A DNA stretch of 19,628 nucleotides, taken from assembly GCA_963642245.1 (NCBI GenBank), contig CAVIFY010000040.1, positions 1-19,628 on the forward strand, in the 5' to 3' direction. Of this stretch, positions 1 through 8,500 are shown one piece after another (position 1 is the first letter of the stretch; each line of letters opens with the position of its first letter). Source of the DNA: CAG-217 sp963642245 (lineage in GTDB: Bacteria > Bacillota > Clostridia > Oscillospirales > Acutalibacteraceae). The translations under genes and the position numbers were made by a program. The notes under the pieces are model-generated. The model ran no database searches and was not told the origin of the DNA. It saw only the letters and a list, made by a program, of their open reading frames with translations.

Positions 1-168
1 CTCGTCCAGCTTGTCCAAATTGGCAAGCACGCCGGTGTAAAGCACTTTTGCATAATCGCTCACCGGGCCGATATTCTCGTCATAGATCGCCACCAGGTCG
101 TCCTGGGGCAAAAACAGGTACTCAAACAGCAGGGTAAACGCCTGCTCGCGCTGTTCGTTCCGCTTCAT
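1..168 (-). CDS. nusB: Transcription antitermination factor NusB, N-terminal part (cut by window edge)
   Basis: The first 56 codons read MKRNEQREQAFTLLFEYLF and onward. The R-x-x-A-x-x-LLFE pattern is the start of NusB, the RNA-binding protein that joins NusE (S10) on boxA RNA in rRNA antitermination complexes. The ATG (complement of 166-168) follows a GGAGGAAG Shine-Dalgarno site at good spacing. The gene runs off the left edge, so about the last 60% is missing. The order asp23-nusB behind a spoIIIA operon is a standard Clostridia/Bacilli arrangement and supports the call. An intrinsic terminator-like hairpin lies immediately before its ribosome binding site, so its expression probably depends on readthrough. 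Family assignment rests on the N-terminus and context only. Confidence 0.88.
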   Translation of the reverse strand, partial: MKRNEQREQAFTLLFEYLFLPQDDLVAIYDENIGPVSDYAKVLYTGVLANLDKLDE

Positions 169-180
169 AAACTTCCTCCA

Positions 181-216
181 AAAGAAAAAACCGACAAGAA
201 ACGCCGCCTTGTCGGT
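181..216 (-). terminator. Intrinsic terminator / attenuator between asp23 and nusB
   Basis: On the minus strand a perfect 9-bp stem, ACCGACAAG (208-216) with CTTGTCGGT (190-198), encloses a 9-nt loop and is followed at once by TTTTTTCTTT. It starts about 10 nt after the asp23 stop codon and ends just upstream of the nusB Shine-Dalgarno site. It has the full form of a Rho-independent terminator. Because no promoter is evident between it and nusB, it probably limits how much of the asp23 transcript reaches nusB. Confidence 0.85.
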
Positions 217-227
217 AAAATCCGTTT

Positions 228-620
228 TTACTCTTCAGTTTCACAAGGTTCCGTTTCGCTCTCCGGCTGGTCAAATTCCAGTCCGGCGATGATCACATTG
301 ACTTTAGACACCAGCTTGCCGGTCATATTCTGTACAGACTCCTTGACCGCCAGCTGCACCTCCTCCGCCACTTTGCGGATCTTTTTACCGGGCAGCATAT
401 TTACATAAATGCTGATGTTCAAATCGTCACCGTCTGCCAGTACGCGCACCGGGCTCATCACCTTGAGGCTGCCCTTTTTAATGGTGTTTACCACATCTAC
501 CGGTCGGTTAGAGAACCCGGCAATGCCGTCCACATCTTTGGCTGCATTGGTGGCGATGGCTGAGATCACTTCTTCGGAAATGACCAGTTCGCCCATGGAA
601 GTGCTTGTGTTGATCTCCAT
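228..620 (-). CDS. Asp23/Gls24 family envelope stress protein
   Basis: A 130-residue protein of the Asp23/Gls24 (DUF322) family. The family pattern is seen as MGELVISEEVISAIATNAA near the N-terminus, then a 'VDGIAG' turn and a C-terminal half with alternating strand and helix (LNISIYVNML, then VAEEVQLAVKESVQNMTG, then VNVIIAGLEF). Members are small soluble proteins linked to cell-envelope stress; the exact role of this one is not known. The reading frame is open further upstream to 662, but the start at 620 is preferred because AAAGGAG lies directly before it and the upstream codons fall in the promoter leader. It has its own sigma-A promoter (673-701) and precedes nusB, the usual neighbour. 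The C-terminus is acidic (SETEPCETEE). Confidence 0.9.
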   Translation of the reverse strand: MEINTSTSMGELVISEEVISAIATNAAKDVDGIAGFSNRPVDVVNTIKKGSLKVMSPVRVLADGDDLNISIYVNMLPGKKIRKVAEEVQLAVKESVQNMTGKLVSKVNVIIAGLEFDQPESETEPCETEE

Positions 621-672
621 GCAAAAAACGCTCCTTTGTTGCCAGCGGGTGTACCGCTGCAAATGTGCGTTT

Positions 673-701
673 ATTATAGCATAAGTAAAAGCAACTTACA
701 A
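673..701 (-). promoter_or_regulatory. Sigma-A promoter with extended -10 for asp23-nusB
   Basis: Minus strand: -35 TTGTAA (complement of 696-701), a 17-bp spacer, and a perfect -10 TATAAT (complement of 673-678) preceded by TGC, which makes an extended -10. Transcription would begin near 666, about 45 nt before the asp23 start. It lies just after the spoIIIAH stop codon (716), so asp23-nusB can be expressed in vegetative cells independently of the sporulation operon upstream. Confidence 0.88.
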
Positions 702-715
702 GACGGTTTTGGAAT

Positions 716-1330
716 TTATTTGGACTGAATGATGGTCACATTTTTATAATCGCAGCCCACCTGCTCCACGGCGATCTCCTTGATCTGCAAGATCAGCGTG
801 TCGGACAGATCCTTGCTGTCTACGATCACATCCACTTTTTTGCCGTCTGTGCTGACGATGGCCAGGCACTGCCCCACGCCCTTGGCGGTCACCAGGGTCT
901 CGATCTTATTCTCCGCATTGATCCCGTCGGTGATCTTGGCTATCTTCTGCGCCGCTTCCTTGTGGGCTGCCGCCCCTTTGTCCGTGGTGTCAATGATCTT
1001 TTGCAGCTTTTCCAGCGCCGCGTCCCGGCTGCTTTGCCGGTCCAGCTTGGCCTGGGTAAAGTAGCTGTTTTCCGTAGCGGCCTCTGTGGTGGCGTCCACA
1101 AAGGTGGCCTCCCCCAGAGTCTTGGTGCGCTGGGCGCTGACCGTACTGATCTTGGTGGAAATATCGCTGTTCTCCCAGTACCAGTTGCCCACCACACCCA
1201 CGGCTAAGATCAGCACCATACAGCCCAGGCTTACCCGCGCACGGTGCAGCTTGCGCTTTTTCAGCTGTTCATCGGTGAGCACCTCTTGCAGCTCTGCCCC
1301 CGGTTCCTTTTGCTTTTTCTCTTTTTTCAT
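716..1330 (-). CDS. spoIIIAH: Stage III sporulation protein AH
   Basis: A 204-residue membrane protein: a basic, lysine-rich cytoplasmic N-terminus (about 1-32), one transmembrane helix (about 33-52, VSLGCMVLILAVGVVGNWYW), then an extracellular part in the intermembrane space. The segment YFTQAKLDRQSSRDAALEKL is the typical SpoIIIAH signature. The C-terminal half is the ring-building domain of the YscJ/FliF type. In Bacillus, SpoIIIAH in the mother cell binds SpoIIQ from the forespore to form the channel ('feeding tube') across the two membranes. It is the last gene of the spoIIIA operon, 10 nt after spoIIIAG. Length is close to that of B. subtilis SpoIIIAH. Confidence 0.95.
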   Translation of the reverse strand: MKKEKKQKEPGAELQEVLTDEQLKKRKLHRARVSLGCMVLILAVGVVGNWYWENSDISTKISTVSAQRTKTLGEATFVDATTEAATENSYFTQAKLDRQSSRDAALEKLQKIIDTTDKGAAAHKEAAQKIAKITDGINAENKIETLVTAKGVGQCLAIVSTDGKKVDVIVDSKDLSDTLILQIKEIAVEQVGCDYKNVTIIQSK

Positions 1331-1340
1331 ATTCGGTCAC

Positions 1341-1865
1341 CTATTCCCCTTTCAGTTTTGAGACGGATATTCGATTTGTAGGTATGCCAAAGAGAGAAGC
1401 CACCGTGGTGGTGATCTTCTCCCGCACAGCCGGGTCGTCGCCGCCGGTGCACACCACCGCCACCCCCTGCACATTAGGCAGGTAGGCGCTGAGCAGCAGC
1501 GGGCTTTCGCCGCTGTCCTGGTCATAGAGCACATAGTCCTCCTTGCTGCTGCCGCTGTCTGCGTCCCGCTTGCTTTCGCTGTTGGTAGCGTACACATTCT
1601 CGCCGCTTTTCTCCAGGGTGATCATCACCTTGCAGCTGCCCACCCCGTCCATACTGGCAACGGTCTTTTGCAGCCGCCCCTCCAGGTCTGCCACATAGGC
1701 GTCGTAATCCCGGGCGGTAGTGGTCTCGCTTTTGCTTTTGCTTTTGCTGCCGGCGGATACATTGCCGGAGAGCAGCACCAGCGCCACACCCAGCACTGCC
1801 AGCAGAATAAACACCTTGCGCCGCCCCTGCGGCTCACTTAACAGTTCTTTCCACTTCTCTGTCAT
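1341..1865 (-). CDS. spoIIIAG: Stage III sporulation protein AG
   Basis: A 174-residue protein with a short cytoplasmic N-terminus, one transmembrane helix (about 18-36, VFILLAVLGVALVLLSG), a serine/lysine repeat linker (SKSKSKSE, coded by a hexanucleotide repeat near 1731-1750), and a soluble C-terminal ring-building domain (about 55-174). SpoIIIAG forms a large oligomeric ring in the space between mother cell and forespore, part of the SpoIIIA-SpoIIQ apparatus. It is shorter than the B. subtilis protein. The start follows CTGGGGGAG three bases after the spoIIIAF stop codon. Position seventh of eight genes in canonical order makes the call firm although the sequence family is weakly conserved. 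Confidence 0.93.
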   Translation of the reverse strand: MTEKWKELLSEPQGRRKVFILLAVLGVALVLLSGNVSAGSKSKSKSETTTARDYDAYVADLEGRLQKTVASMDGVGSCKVMITLEKSGENVYATNSESKRDADSGSSKEDYVLYDQDSGESPLLLSAYLPNVQGVAVVCTGGDDPAVREKITTTVASLFGIPTNRISVSKLKGE

Positions 1866-1868
1866 TTT

Positions 1869-2309
1869 TCACTCCCCCAGTCCTTTCACCACCGGCTGCA
1901 ATCCCAGCTGCTCCTTAAGGAGTGCCGCCACCGCCGCCCGGTCCGTGTCGCCGGGCACGGAGACCACCAGCTTTTTTATGTAGATCTCCTGCGCTTTGAT
2001 CTGCACCGTGGCCTGCACGCTGCAATACTTGTACCCGGCGGCGGTCAGGGTCTGCTTGATTTGGCTTTCGATCTGGCTTTCATACACGCTGTTTGCGTCT
2101 GCCGCCTGGGCCGTTACGCCGGAGAAATAGGCGGAAAAGTCCGCTTTCTCGCCGCCGGTGATAGGCAGCAAAAACCCGGCGATGATAAACAGCGACAAAA
2201 CAGTCTTATAAAACCGCCCCATACTGCCGCCGGGCGACACCAAAGACAGGATCACCGCGCCGATCAGGGTCAAACAAATGTTCAGAGTCCACTGCTTTAC
2301 CACATCCAT
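1869..2309 (-). CDS. spoIIIAF: Stage III sporulation protein AF
   Basis: A 146-residue protein with two N-terminal transmembrane helices (about 8-26 and 35-53; the segment MGRFYKTVLSLFIIAGFLLPI is typical of SpoIIIAF) followed by a soluble domain that resembles the other ring-building domains (about 85-146, ending VSVPGDTDRAAVAALLKEQL and onward). The open frame extends upstream to 2432, but the ATG at 2309 is chosen: it has an AAAGGGGG site upstream, gives the family N-terminus, and shares one base with the spoIIIAE stop codon (TAATG arrangement), pointing to translational coupling. It is part of the mother-cell membrane complex; its exact role is less well known than that of AG or AH. Confidence 0.93.
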   Translation of the reverse strand: MDVVKQWTLNICLTLIGAVILSLVSPGGSMGRFYKTVLSLFIIAGFLLPITGGEKADFSAYFSGVTAQAADANSVYESQIESQIKQTLTAAGYKYCSVQATVQIKAQEIYIKKLVVSVPGDTDRAAVAALLKEQLGLQPVVKGLGE

Positions 2310-3445
2310 TACCCGGCCGCCCCCTTTGCAGCGATCAGTATGCCGATGGAGATCACCGTGGTGACCATAGAGAGAATGAGCACCACATTCATCAGCAAAA
2401 AGGCGTCGCCGAAGGCCCGCAGCATTTTGCACACGGTGCGGTCGTCAAAGATCTCGCTCACCGCCACGGACACGGCAATGGTCACCCGCCAGCCGATCAC
2501 ATTCACCAGCGCCGGCAAAAACAGGGCGATCACCCCGATAATGCCCACAATGCCCACGGTGCTCTTCACCAGCCCCGCATAGCTTTGAATGGACAGCAGC
2601 CCCTCGCTGATGGCGCTGCCGATCACCGGCACCACGGAGTTGATGGCAAAGCGCAGAGAGCGCAGCCCCAGCGCGTCTGCCCGGGAGGCCACCGCCGTCT
2701 TAACGGACAGCACCGTTACAAACGCCCCGGCGCAAAAGGAGATCAGCGAAATCATGCCCTTACGCACCACCCGCAGCGCGCCGTCAATATTCAGCGAACT
2801 GCGTAGCCCGGAGCACAGGCTCAACGCCAAAAAGTAGTTGGTCAGGGGCACAAACAGCTTGGCAGACAAGATATTCAGTCCCTGCGCCAGCCCCAGCAGC
2901 AGCGTGTTGGTAGACACTCCGGTCAGGCTGCTGCCGGACACGGTGAGGATCACCAAAAACGCCGGAAAGAACGCAAACACAAAATCCGCGCAAATGCCGA
3001 TGGTGGCACAGGAAAGGGACACGGTGTCCGCACACTGGGCGGCGATCAGCGCCGCGATCACCAATGCGGAGGCAGTGGAATAAACAGAGCTGTTCTGCCC
3101 CAGCAGTCCGCTGCCGGAAAAGCCGGTCAAAAAGGCGGACAGCAGCGTAAAACTGAGCACAGACAGCAGCGATCGCAAAGGCGTTTGGATATTCTCCCGC
3201 ACCAGCCGACCCAGCACCTGCACGCAGGTCTTGGCGTCCAGCGCCGTCACCGTTTCAAAGTCAAAATCCGCCAGTCCCAGCTGCTCCAAAACGCCGTTGG
3301 CGTCGTCCCCCAACTTTTCAAAAGCGGAAAGATCATAGCCGGACAGCGCCTGGCGGTAGCCGTCGCTACTTAGATCCGACTGGGCGGCAAAGCACACACC
3401 GGGCACCGCAAGTAAAAGTAAAAATGTCAATACAAATCGCTTCAT
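2309..3445 (-). CDS. spoIIIAE: Stage III sporulation protein AE
   Basis: A 378-residue polytopic membrane protein. It begins with a signal-peptide-like segment (MKRFVLTFLLLLAVPGVCFA, cleavage likely after A20), then an extracytoplasmic domain (about 21-95), then some six to seven transmembrane helices (for example LRSLLSVLSFTLLSAFLTGF and ASALVIAALIAAQCADTV). SpoIIIAE is the largest membrane component of the SpoIIIA complex and is thought to form a transmembrane core, in the manner of export-apparatus proteins. The frame is open upstream to 3577, inside spoIIIAD, but the start at 3445 gives the expected signal peptide and overlaps the spoIIIAD stop by 4 nt (ATGA). Length matches the family (about 380-400). 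Confidence 0.95.
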   Translation of the reverse strand: MKRFVLTFLLLLAVPGVCFAAQSDLSSDGYRQALSGYDLSAFEKLGDDANGVLEQLGLADFDFETVTALDAKTCVQVLGRLVRENIQTPLRSLLSVLSFTLLSAFLTGFSGSGLLGQNSSVYSTASALVIAALIAAQCADTVSLSCATIGICADFVFAFFPAFLVILTVSGSSLTGVSTNTLLLGLAQGLNILSAKLFVPLTNYFLALSLCSGLRSSLNIDGALRVVRKGMISLISFCAGAFVTVLSVKTAVASRADALGLRSLRFAINSVVPVIGSAISEGLLSIQSYAGLVKSTVGIVGIIGVIALFLPALVNVIGWRVTIAVSVAVSEIFDDRTVCKMLRAFGDAFLLMNVVLILSMVTTVISIGILIAAKGAAG

Positions 3446-3822
3446 TTTACAAGTCCCGTCACAATTCCGATCACCGTTTGAAACAGCGGCAGCAGCAGGG
3501 ACAGCACCAAAATTTTGGCAGCCGTCTCCGTTTGAGAAGCCAGTGCGGACGCGCCGTTGTCCCGGCACACATCGCACACCACCTGGGTCACAATGGAAAT
3601 GCCCAGGATCTTGAACATCAGATCAATATACGCCCCGGTGTCCCCTGCCGCCGTCTTTAAGTCGCCTAAAATGCCAAAGGCGCTGCCTGCCAGCTTGGAC
3701 ACCACATAAAACAGCAGCCCGGCACCGGCTACGGTGACCAGCAGAGCAAAGGTGGGGTTCTCTTTTCTCAGCAGCACCGTCAGCAGCAAGCAAACGGCGG
3801 CGATCCCTGCGATCTGGATCAT
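3442..3822 (-). CDS. spoIIIAD: Stage III sporulation protein AD
   Basis: A 126-residue membrane protein with about four hydrophobic helices (IQIAGIAAVCLLLTVLL, TFALLVTVAGAGLLFYVVSKL, ILGISIVTQVVCDVC, ILVLSLLLPLFQTVIGIVTGL). SpoIIIAD and SpoIIIAC share sequence similarity and belong to the membrane part of the SpoIIIA complex. Length and order match the family. It overlaps spoIIIAC by 4 nt at its start and spoIIIAE by 4 nt at its end (both ATGA), so the three are probably translationally coupled. Confidence 0.95.
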   Translation of the reverse strand: MIQIAGIAAVCLLLTVLLRKENPTFALLVTVAGAGLLFYVVSKLAGSAFGILGDLKTAAGDTGAYIDLMFKILGISIVTQVVCDVCRDNGASALASQTETAAKILVLSLLLPLFQTVIGIVTGLVK

Positions 3823-4013
3823 AGGTCAAACATAGATTTTATACCGGAGAAAAGCTCGCTGATCTTCGGCACCAACATCATCAGGACCACGATCACCCCG
3901 GCCAGGGTGGTGAGCATGGCCTGGTCCTCCCGTCCGCTGCGCACCAAGAGGGTGTTCAGCACCGCCACGATCATACCGATGGCCGCAATTTTGAATATAA
4001 AATCCACGCTCAT
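3819..4013 (-). CDS. spoIIIAC: Stage III sporulation protein AC
   Basis: A 64-residue protein with two transmembrane helices (about 5-24, FIFKIAAIGMIVAVLNTLLV, and about 33-55, LTTLAGVIVVLMMLVPKI) joined by a short loop with RSGREDQA, the conserved family loop. It is the small membrane subunit of the SpoIIIA complex, similar to the N-terminal half of SpoIIIAD. A strong AGGAGGT site precedes the ATG; the stop overlaps the spoIIIAD start. Length is typical for the family (about 65). Confidence 0.95.
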   Translation of the reverse strand: MSVDFIFKIAAIGMIVAVLNTLLVRSGREDQAMLTTLAGVIVVLMMLVPKISELFSGIKSMFDL

Positions 4014-4031
4014 TTGTACCTCCTGATCTTT

Positions 4032-4496
4032 TTAGGCCAGCAGCAGGGCGGCAATCAGCCCGCCGGACAGGCCAAAGGCCACATACAGCTGTTTTTGGCG
4101 CTTGCACCGGGCGGCGTATTCCTCTGCCCGGCCCTTGGCAAAGGCGATATAGCCGTCGGTGAGCCGCAGCTGGTTTGGCAGGTCGCTTTTGCCCAGCCCC
4201 TGCAAAAAGGCGGCCAGTTCCCGGTCGTCCCGGGCAGTCAGCCCGGTAGACACCGTCACGGTCTTGGCCGGGTCGCAGCCTTGCAAAAAGCCAAAGGGCG
4301 CAAATCGAGGGTCCGCCGCCAGCTCCGCAAAGATGGCGCCGGTGTCCGTCATACTGTAATCCAGCAGCAGCCGCACCTGCTCCCCCAGGCGGCAAAGCAG
4401 CTGGGCCCGCTCACAGCGCCGCCCCACTTCAACTGCCAGTGAAATACCGATCGCCCCGCAAAAAAGCACGATCATCCACAGTCCAAGGGTCTTCAT
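4032..4496 (-). CDS. spoIIIAB: Stage III sporulation protein AB
   Basis: A 154-residue protein with an N-terminal transmembrane helix (about 3-22, LGLWMIVLFCGAIGISLAVEV), a mostly helical cytoplasmic domain with the family segment ERAQLLCRLGEQVRLLLDYS, and a C-terminal transmembrane helix (LYVAFGLSGGLIAALLLA). SpoIIIAB resembles GspF-type platform proteins of type II secretion and probably partners the SpoIIIAA ATPase. Two starts are possible: GTG at 4505 and ATG at 4496. The ATG is preferred because GAGGTGG sits 5 nt upstream of it and would otherwise lie on the GTG itself. It overlaps the 3' end of spoIIIAA by 68 nt, an unusually long overlap in this otherwise tight operon. Confidence 0.93.
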   Translation of the reverse strand: MKTLGLWMIVLFCGAIGISLAVEVGRRCERAQLLCRLGEQVRLLLDYSMTDTGAIFAELAADPRFAPFGFLQGCDPAKTVTVSTGLTARDDRELAAFLQGLGKSDLPNQLRLTDGYIAFAKGRAEEYAARCKRQKQLYVAFGLSGGLIAALLLA

Positions 4497-5403
4497 CGCC
4501 GCCACCTCGCAAATCCACTACGGAAAAGGTATCTCCGTATTCTTCCAGCAGCACCACATAGTCAAACTCGCCGGTCAGGTACAGCTTTTTGATAATGGAC
4601 TTATGTACCAGGTCCTCCGCGTCCCGAATATGTACGGACACGGCAAAGGCCACCCCGGAGGAGAACCCGGCTTTAATGGCGTCCACCTCGGCGTCATCTG
4701 CGATCTCGTCACACACGATCAGCTCCGGCGACAGGGTGCGCACGGCGATCTCGATCCCCTTTTTCTTGCCAAAGCTGGTGAGCACATCTGTGTTCACCCC
4801 CGGGGAAAAGCCGCCGAACTCGCCCCGCTCGTCTACGATACTCACCTTTCTGTACCGGCCGCCGAACCCGCCGGACAGCGCCCTTGCCAGGTCCCGCAGC
4901 ACCGTGGTCTTGCCACCCCCCGGCGGCGCTGCCACAATGATACTGGGCAGCCTGCCCACAAAAAGAGTGTTCAACACCCCGCGGGCGCAGCCCCGCTCCT
5001 CTCTGGCAATGCGAATGTTCAGGGACTGCACATCCCGAATGGCGGTCACGGTACCGTCCTTTTCCACCGCCGTGGCGGCAATGCCCACCCGGTTGCCGTT
5101 GGGTGCGGTCACAAAGCCCTCCACCAGCGTGCCCATATGGGTATGGACCGAGTAGGCGCACACCGCGGCAAACAGCGCGTCAAAGGCAGCGTCCGTCACG
5201 GACAGCGCCCGGGCCGAGCAGTGATTGACCAGCTTGCCACCGTCGGTGAGAAAGCAAGTCCGACTGCCCAGCATAACCACCAGCGGCCGCCCACGGCGCA
5301 CCCGCAGCTCCGTAATTTCTTCCTTGGTCTGCCCCGGCAGCGCCAGCAGCAGATCCCCAAGCGGCTGGGCCAGCAGCCGTGCCGCGTCGTCAAAGTTGTT
5401 CAT
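4429..5403 (-). CDS. spoIIIAA: Stage III sporulation protein AA, secretion-type ATPase
   Basis: A 324-residue cytoplasmic ATPase. Walker A is APPGGGKTT (159-167), a Walker B-like LIVCDEI lies at 228-234, and SIVDERGEFGG (188-198) is the conserved family block between them. The N-terminal part (ITELRVRRGRPLVV) is also typical. SpoIIIAA resembles type II/IV secretion ATPases (GspE/PilT superfamily) and is needed, in Bacillus, for late forespore gene expression through the SpoIIIA-SpoIIQ channel. It is the first gene of the operon. The ATG has GGGGTGA just upstream. The C-terminus runs 68 nt into spoIIIAB, with a charged tail (GGGDEDPWTVDDRAF and onward) beyond the family core. Confidence 0.96.
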   Translation of the reverse strand: MNNFDDAARLLAQPLGDLLLALPGQTKEEITELRVRRGRPLVVMLGSRTCFLTDGGKLVNHCSARALSVTDAAFDALFAAVCAYSVHTHMGTLVEGFVTAPNGNRVGIAATAVEKDGTVTAIRDVQSLNIRIAREERGCARGVLNTLFVGRLPSIIVAAPPGGGKTTVLRDLARALSGGFGGRYRKVSIVDERGEFGGFSPGVNTDVLTSFGKKKGIEIAVRTLSPELIVCDEIADDAEVDAIKAGFSSGVAFAVSVHIRDAEDLVHKSIIKKLYLTGEFDYVVLLEEYGDTFSVVDLRGGGDEDPWTVDDRAFLRGDRYFTGS

Positions 5404-5451
5404 AGGTCACCCCGCATTTCATTTCTGTAAAAAGATATGCCCCGGGGAGGG

Positions 5452-5459
5452 CTTGTATG
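5452..5459 (-). promoter_or_regulatory. Possible sigma-E -10 element upstream of spoIIIAA
   Basis: On the minus strand CATACAAG lies about 49 nt before the spoIIIAA start, close to the sigma-E -10 consensus CATACA-T. The spoIIIA operon is sigma-E-dependent in Bacillus, so a site here is expected. No good sigma-E -35 (GAATATT-like) is seen at the right distance; the nearest A/T-rich match (GAAATAA) is too close. Only the -10 half is therefore supported. Confidence 0.35.
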
Positions 5460-5478
5460 CCTACTTGGTTTATTTCAG

Positions 5479-5507
5479 TTGCAGTTCGTCCATAATTATG
5501 ATAAAAT
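5479..5507 (+). promoter_or_regulatory. Possible sigma-A promoter for the GtrA-YfhO gene
   Basis: Plus strand: TTGCAG (5479-5484), a 17-bp spacer, and TAAAAT (5502-5507) preceded by TGA, which makes an extended -10 (TGATAAAAT). It lies about 54 nt upstream of the ATG at 5561. The -35 is weak (3 of 6) but the extended -10 compensates. It shares the intergenic region with the spoIIIAA promoter on the other strand. Confidence 0.5.
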
Positions 5508-5560
5508 AAGCAAAGCTGTGTTAAGATCAGATCTGCACAAAAAACCAAGAGGTGCATTTT

Positions 5561-8500
5561 ATGGATATTACTGCAAATAACAGAACCCGCTTTGCCACAA
5601 AGTGGATGAATACGGAGACGGTGAATTACACCGCCGCTTACACCCTGTGCCTGCTGGTGCTCTTTGCCGTCAAGCAGCTGTGCAAGGTGGCCTTTGGCCT
5701 GGGTGCCGGGGCGGCTGTGGGGATCGGCGCCGGTGTGGCGGCGGTGCTGTCCTTTGTGCTGGAAAAGAAATTTGTCTTTCCCCGGGGCATGGCAACCGCG
5801 CCCAAACAGATCGGCGGCTTTCTCTTTCGCTGCGCCGTGGACTTTGGGTTCTATAAGGTCCTGTATTTTCTCTTTGCCACGCTGCTGAAAAGAGAGGCCC
5901 CCTTTGTGTGGCTGGCGACCATTACCGTTGTCTATATTTTCAACTACCTGTTTGACCGACTGCTGGTGTTTGACTGCCGGGAAAGCGCGGCAGCAAAGAG
6001 CGGCGGGCGGCTGTACAAGCTGTTTTTTGCCAACCGCTTTTTAGTAGTCGCTGCCTTTGTGGCGCTGCTGGGCATTCTCTTTATCTTCATTGTGTACAGC
6101 GTGTTCCCCTTTGGGGACGGCACGGTCATGCGTATGGACCTGTACCACCAGTACGGCCCGCTGTTTGCGGAGCTGTATGACCGGGTGGTAGAGGGCAAAA
6201 GCCTGCTGTACTCCTGGGAGAGCGGCGGCGGCAGCAGCTTTCTCGGCAATTATTTCAACTACCTGTCCAGCCCCTTTACGGTGCTGATCTTCCTGTTTGA
6301 CAAGGCGGATATTTCCTTTGCCATCACCGCTTTGGTGATCGTCAAGTGTATGGCCTCTGCCGTCACCTTTACCTATTATCTGAAAGCGTCCCAAAAGCGC
6401 CACTCTTATGTGAGCGCCGCCTTTGGTGTGTTCTATGCCTTTTGCGCCTATTTTTTGGCCTATTACTGGAACATTATGTGGATCGACGGTATGATCCTGC
6501 TGCCCCTGATCCTACTGGGCATTGAGCGGCTGATCGACACCGGCAAGGGCGCCCTTTATACCGGCGCGCTGGCAGTGCTGCTGCTGTCCAATTACTATAT
6601 GGGCTATATGGCCTGCATTTTCTCCGTACTGTACTTCTTTGCCTACTTTATTATGACCGCCAAGCCCCGGCCGGAGAAGAGCGGCGAAAAGCTCACCACC
6701 CGGGAGAAATACAGCGCCAAAAATCTCATGCGCCACCCGTTTCTCAACCGGTGCCTGCGCTTTGCCGGGTTCTCCCTGCTGGCCGGTGCCCTGTGCGCCG
6801 TGACCCTGCTGCCCACCTACTTCCTGCTGCGTGGCAGCTCCGCCACCTCGGACAACTTCCCCTCCACCTTTGAGTCTTACTTTACCATCTTTGACTTTTT
6901 GACCTCTCACCTGTCTGCCCTGGAGACCACCATTCGCTCCAGCGGCGATGATGTGCTGCCCAATATCTACTGCGGCGTGCTGCCCCTGCTGCTGGTGCCC
7001 CTGTATCTCATCAACCGGCGCATTTCCCTGCGGGAAAAGGCGGTGTACATTGTGCTGCTGCTGTTCCTTCTGTTCAGCTTTGACAACAATGTGATGAACT
7101 TTATTTGGCACGCCTTCCACTTCCCCAACGACCTGCCCTTCCGCTTCTCTTATATGTACTGCTTCCTGGTGCTGGTAATGGCGTTCCGGGGCCTGTGCCG
7201 TCTGCGTGACATTGCCTATAAGGACATTGTATTTGTGGCGCTGGGCTGGCTGCTGTATGTGATCGTGGCCCAAAAGTTTATGACCACCAAGATGAGCGAG
7301 ATCTCCATTTATGTGACCATTGCCTTTCTCATTCTCTGGTGCGGGCTGCTGCTGTGCCTGCAAAAGCCCGGGTTCAAAAAGAGCGTGCTGGCCTTTGCGG
7401 TGATCGCCATGTGCTTTAGTGAGGTGATCGTCTCCGACTGCTCCTCCATTCTCATTACCCAGGGCAACAGCGACTACAAAAGCGACTACGCCGCCTATCG
7501 GGAGTCCATAGAAGCCGTCAACAAAAAAGACGACGGATTTTACCGCACGGAGCTGACTTACCTGGAGCGGCGCATGGACCCCTGCTACTACGGCTACAAC
7601 GGCATTTCCACCTTCTCCTCCATGGCATACGAGGACTACTCCCAGCTGCAATACAACCTGGGTATGTTCGGCAATCGGATCAACAGCTACACCTACAATC
7701 CCCAGACCCCGGTGTACAATATGATGTTCAACATCAAGTACCTGATCGCCACCCCCACGGATCCTACCCCCACCGATCGGTATTTTACCGAGGTGTACCG
7801 CAACAAGGACAAGTCCGCCGCCGTGTATGAGAACGACTGCTTCCTGCCCATTGCCTATGCGGCCAAAACGGATCTGAAAGACTGGGCGGCCGACGAGGGC
7901 GATCCCTTTGAGGTGCAGGGCGACTACTTCCGCCTGGCTACCGGGCTGGACGGGGTGTTCGTGCCCTGCGGCTATGTGGACTGCAACTACGATAATCTCT
8001 CCGGCGACACATTCTCGGAGAACGGCACATTCTGGTTCAGCAAATCCAGCAGTGACGACCAGTACGGCACGGTGGAAGTGACCATCAGCCCCCTGCGGGA
8101 CGGCAATGTGTATATCTATCTCACCTCCCCGGAGGTCAAGACGGCAGAATTCAGCGGCGACGGCATTAAGAACACCCTGTCCCAAAATATTGAAGAGCCG
8201 TACATTATGGACCTGGGCTACCACAAAAAGGGTGAGGAGATCAAAGTCTCCCTGGACGCCGGGAGTATGAGCGCCACAGAGAGCTATGCTTCCATTTACG
8301 CATACAGCGTGGACGAGACCGTATTTGCCCGGGGCTACCGCCAACTGGCAGACAGCGCCCTGCAAGTCACCGACTGGGGCGAGACCCACATCACCGGCAC
8401 CATCACCGTGCGCGAGAACAGCTATCTGTGCACCTCCATTCCCTATGACACCGGCTGGAGCGTGTACATTGACGGCGAAAAGGCAGAGACCTTTAAGCTG

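Noticed and set aside
1731..1750. Hexanucleotide-like repeat in spoIIIAG
   Set aside because: It codes a short Ser-Lys linker after the membrane helix and needs no separate explanation; three units is too few to claim phase variation.
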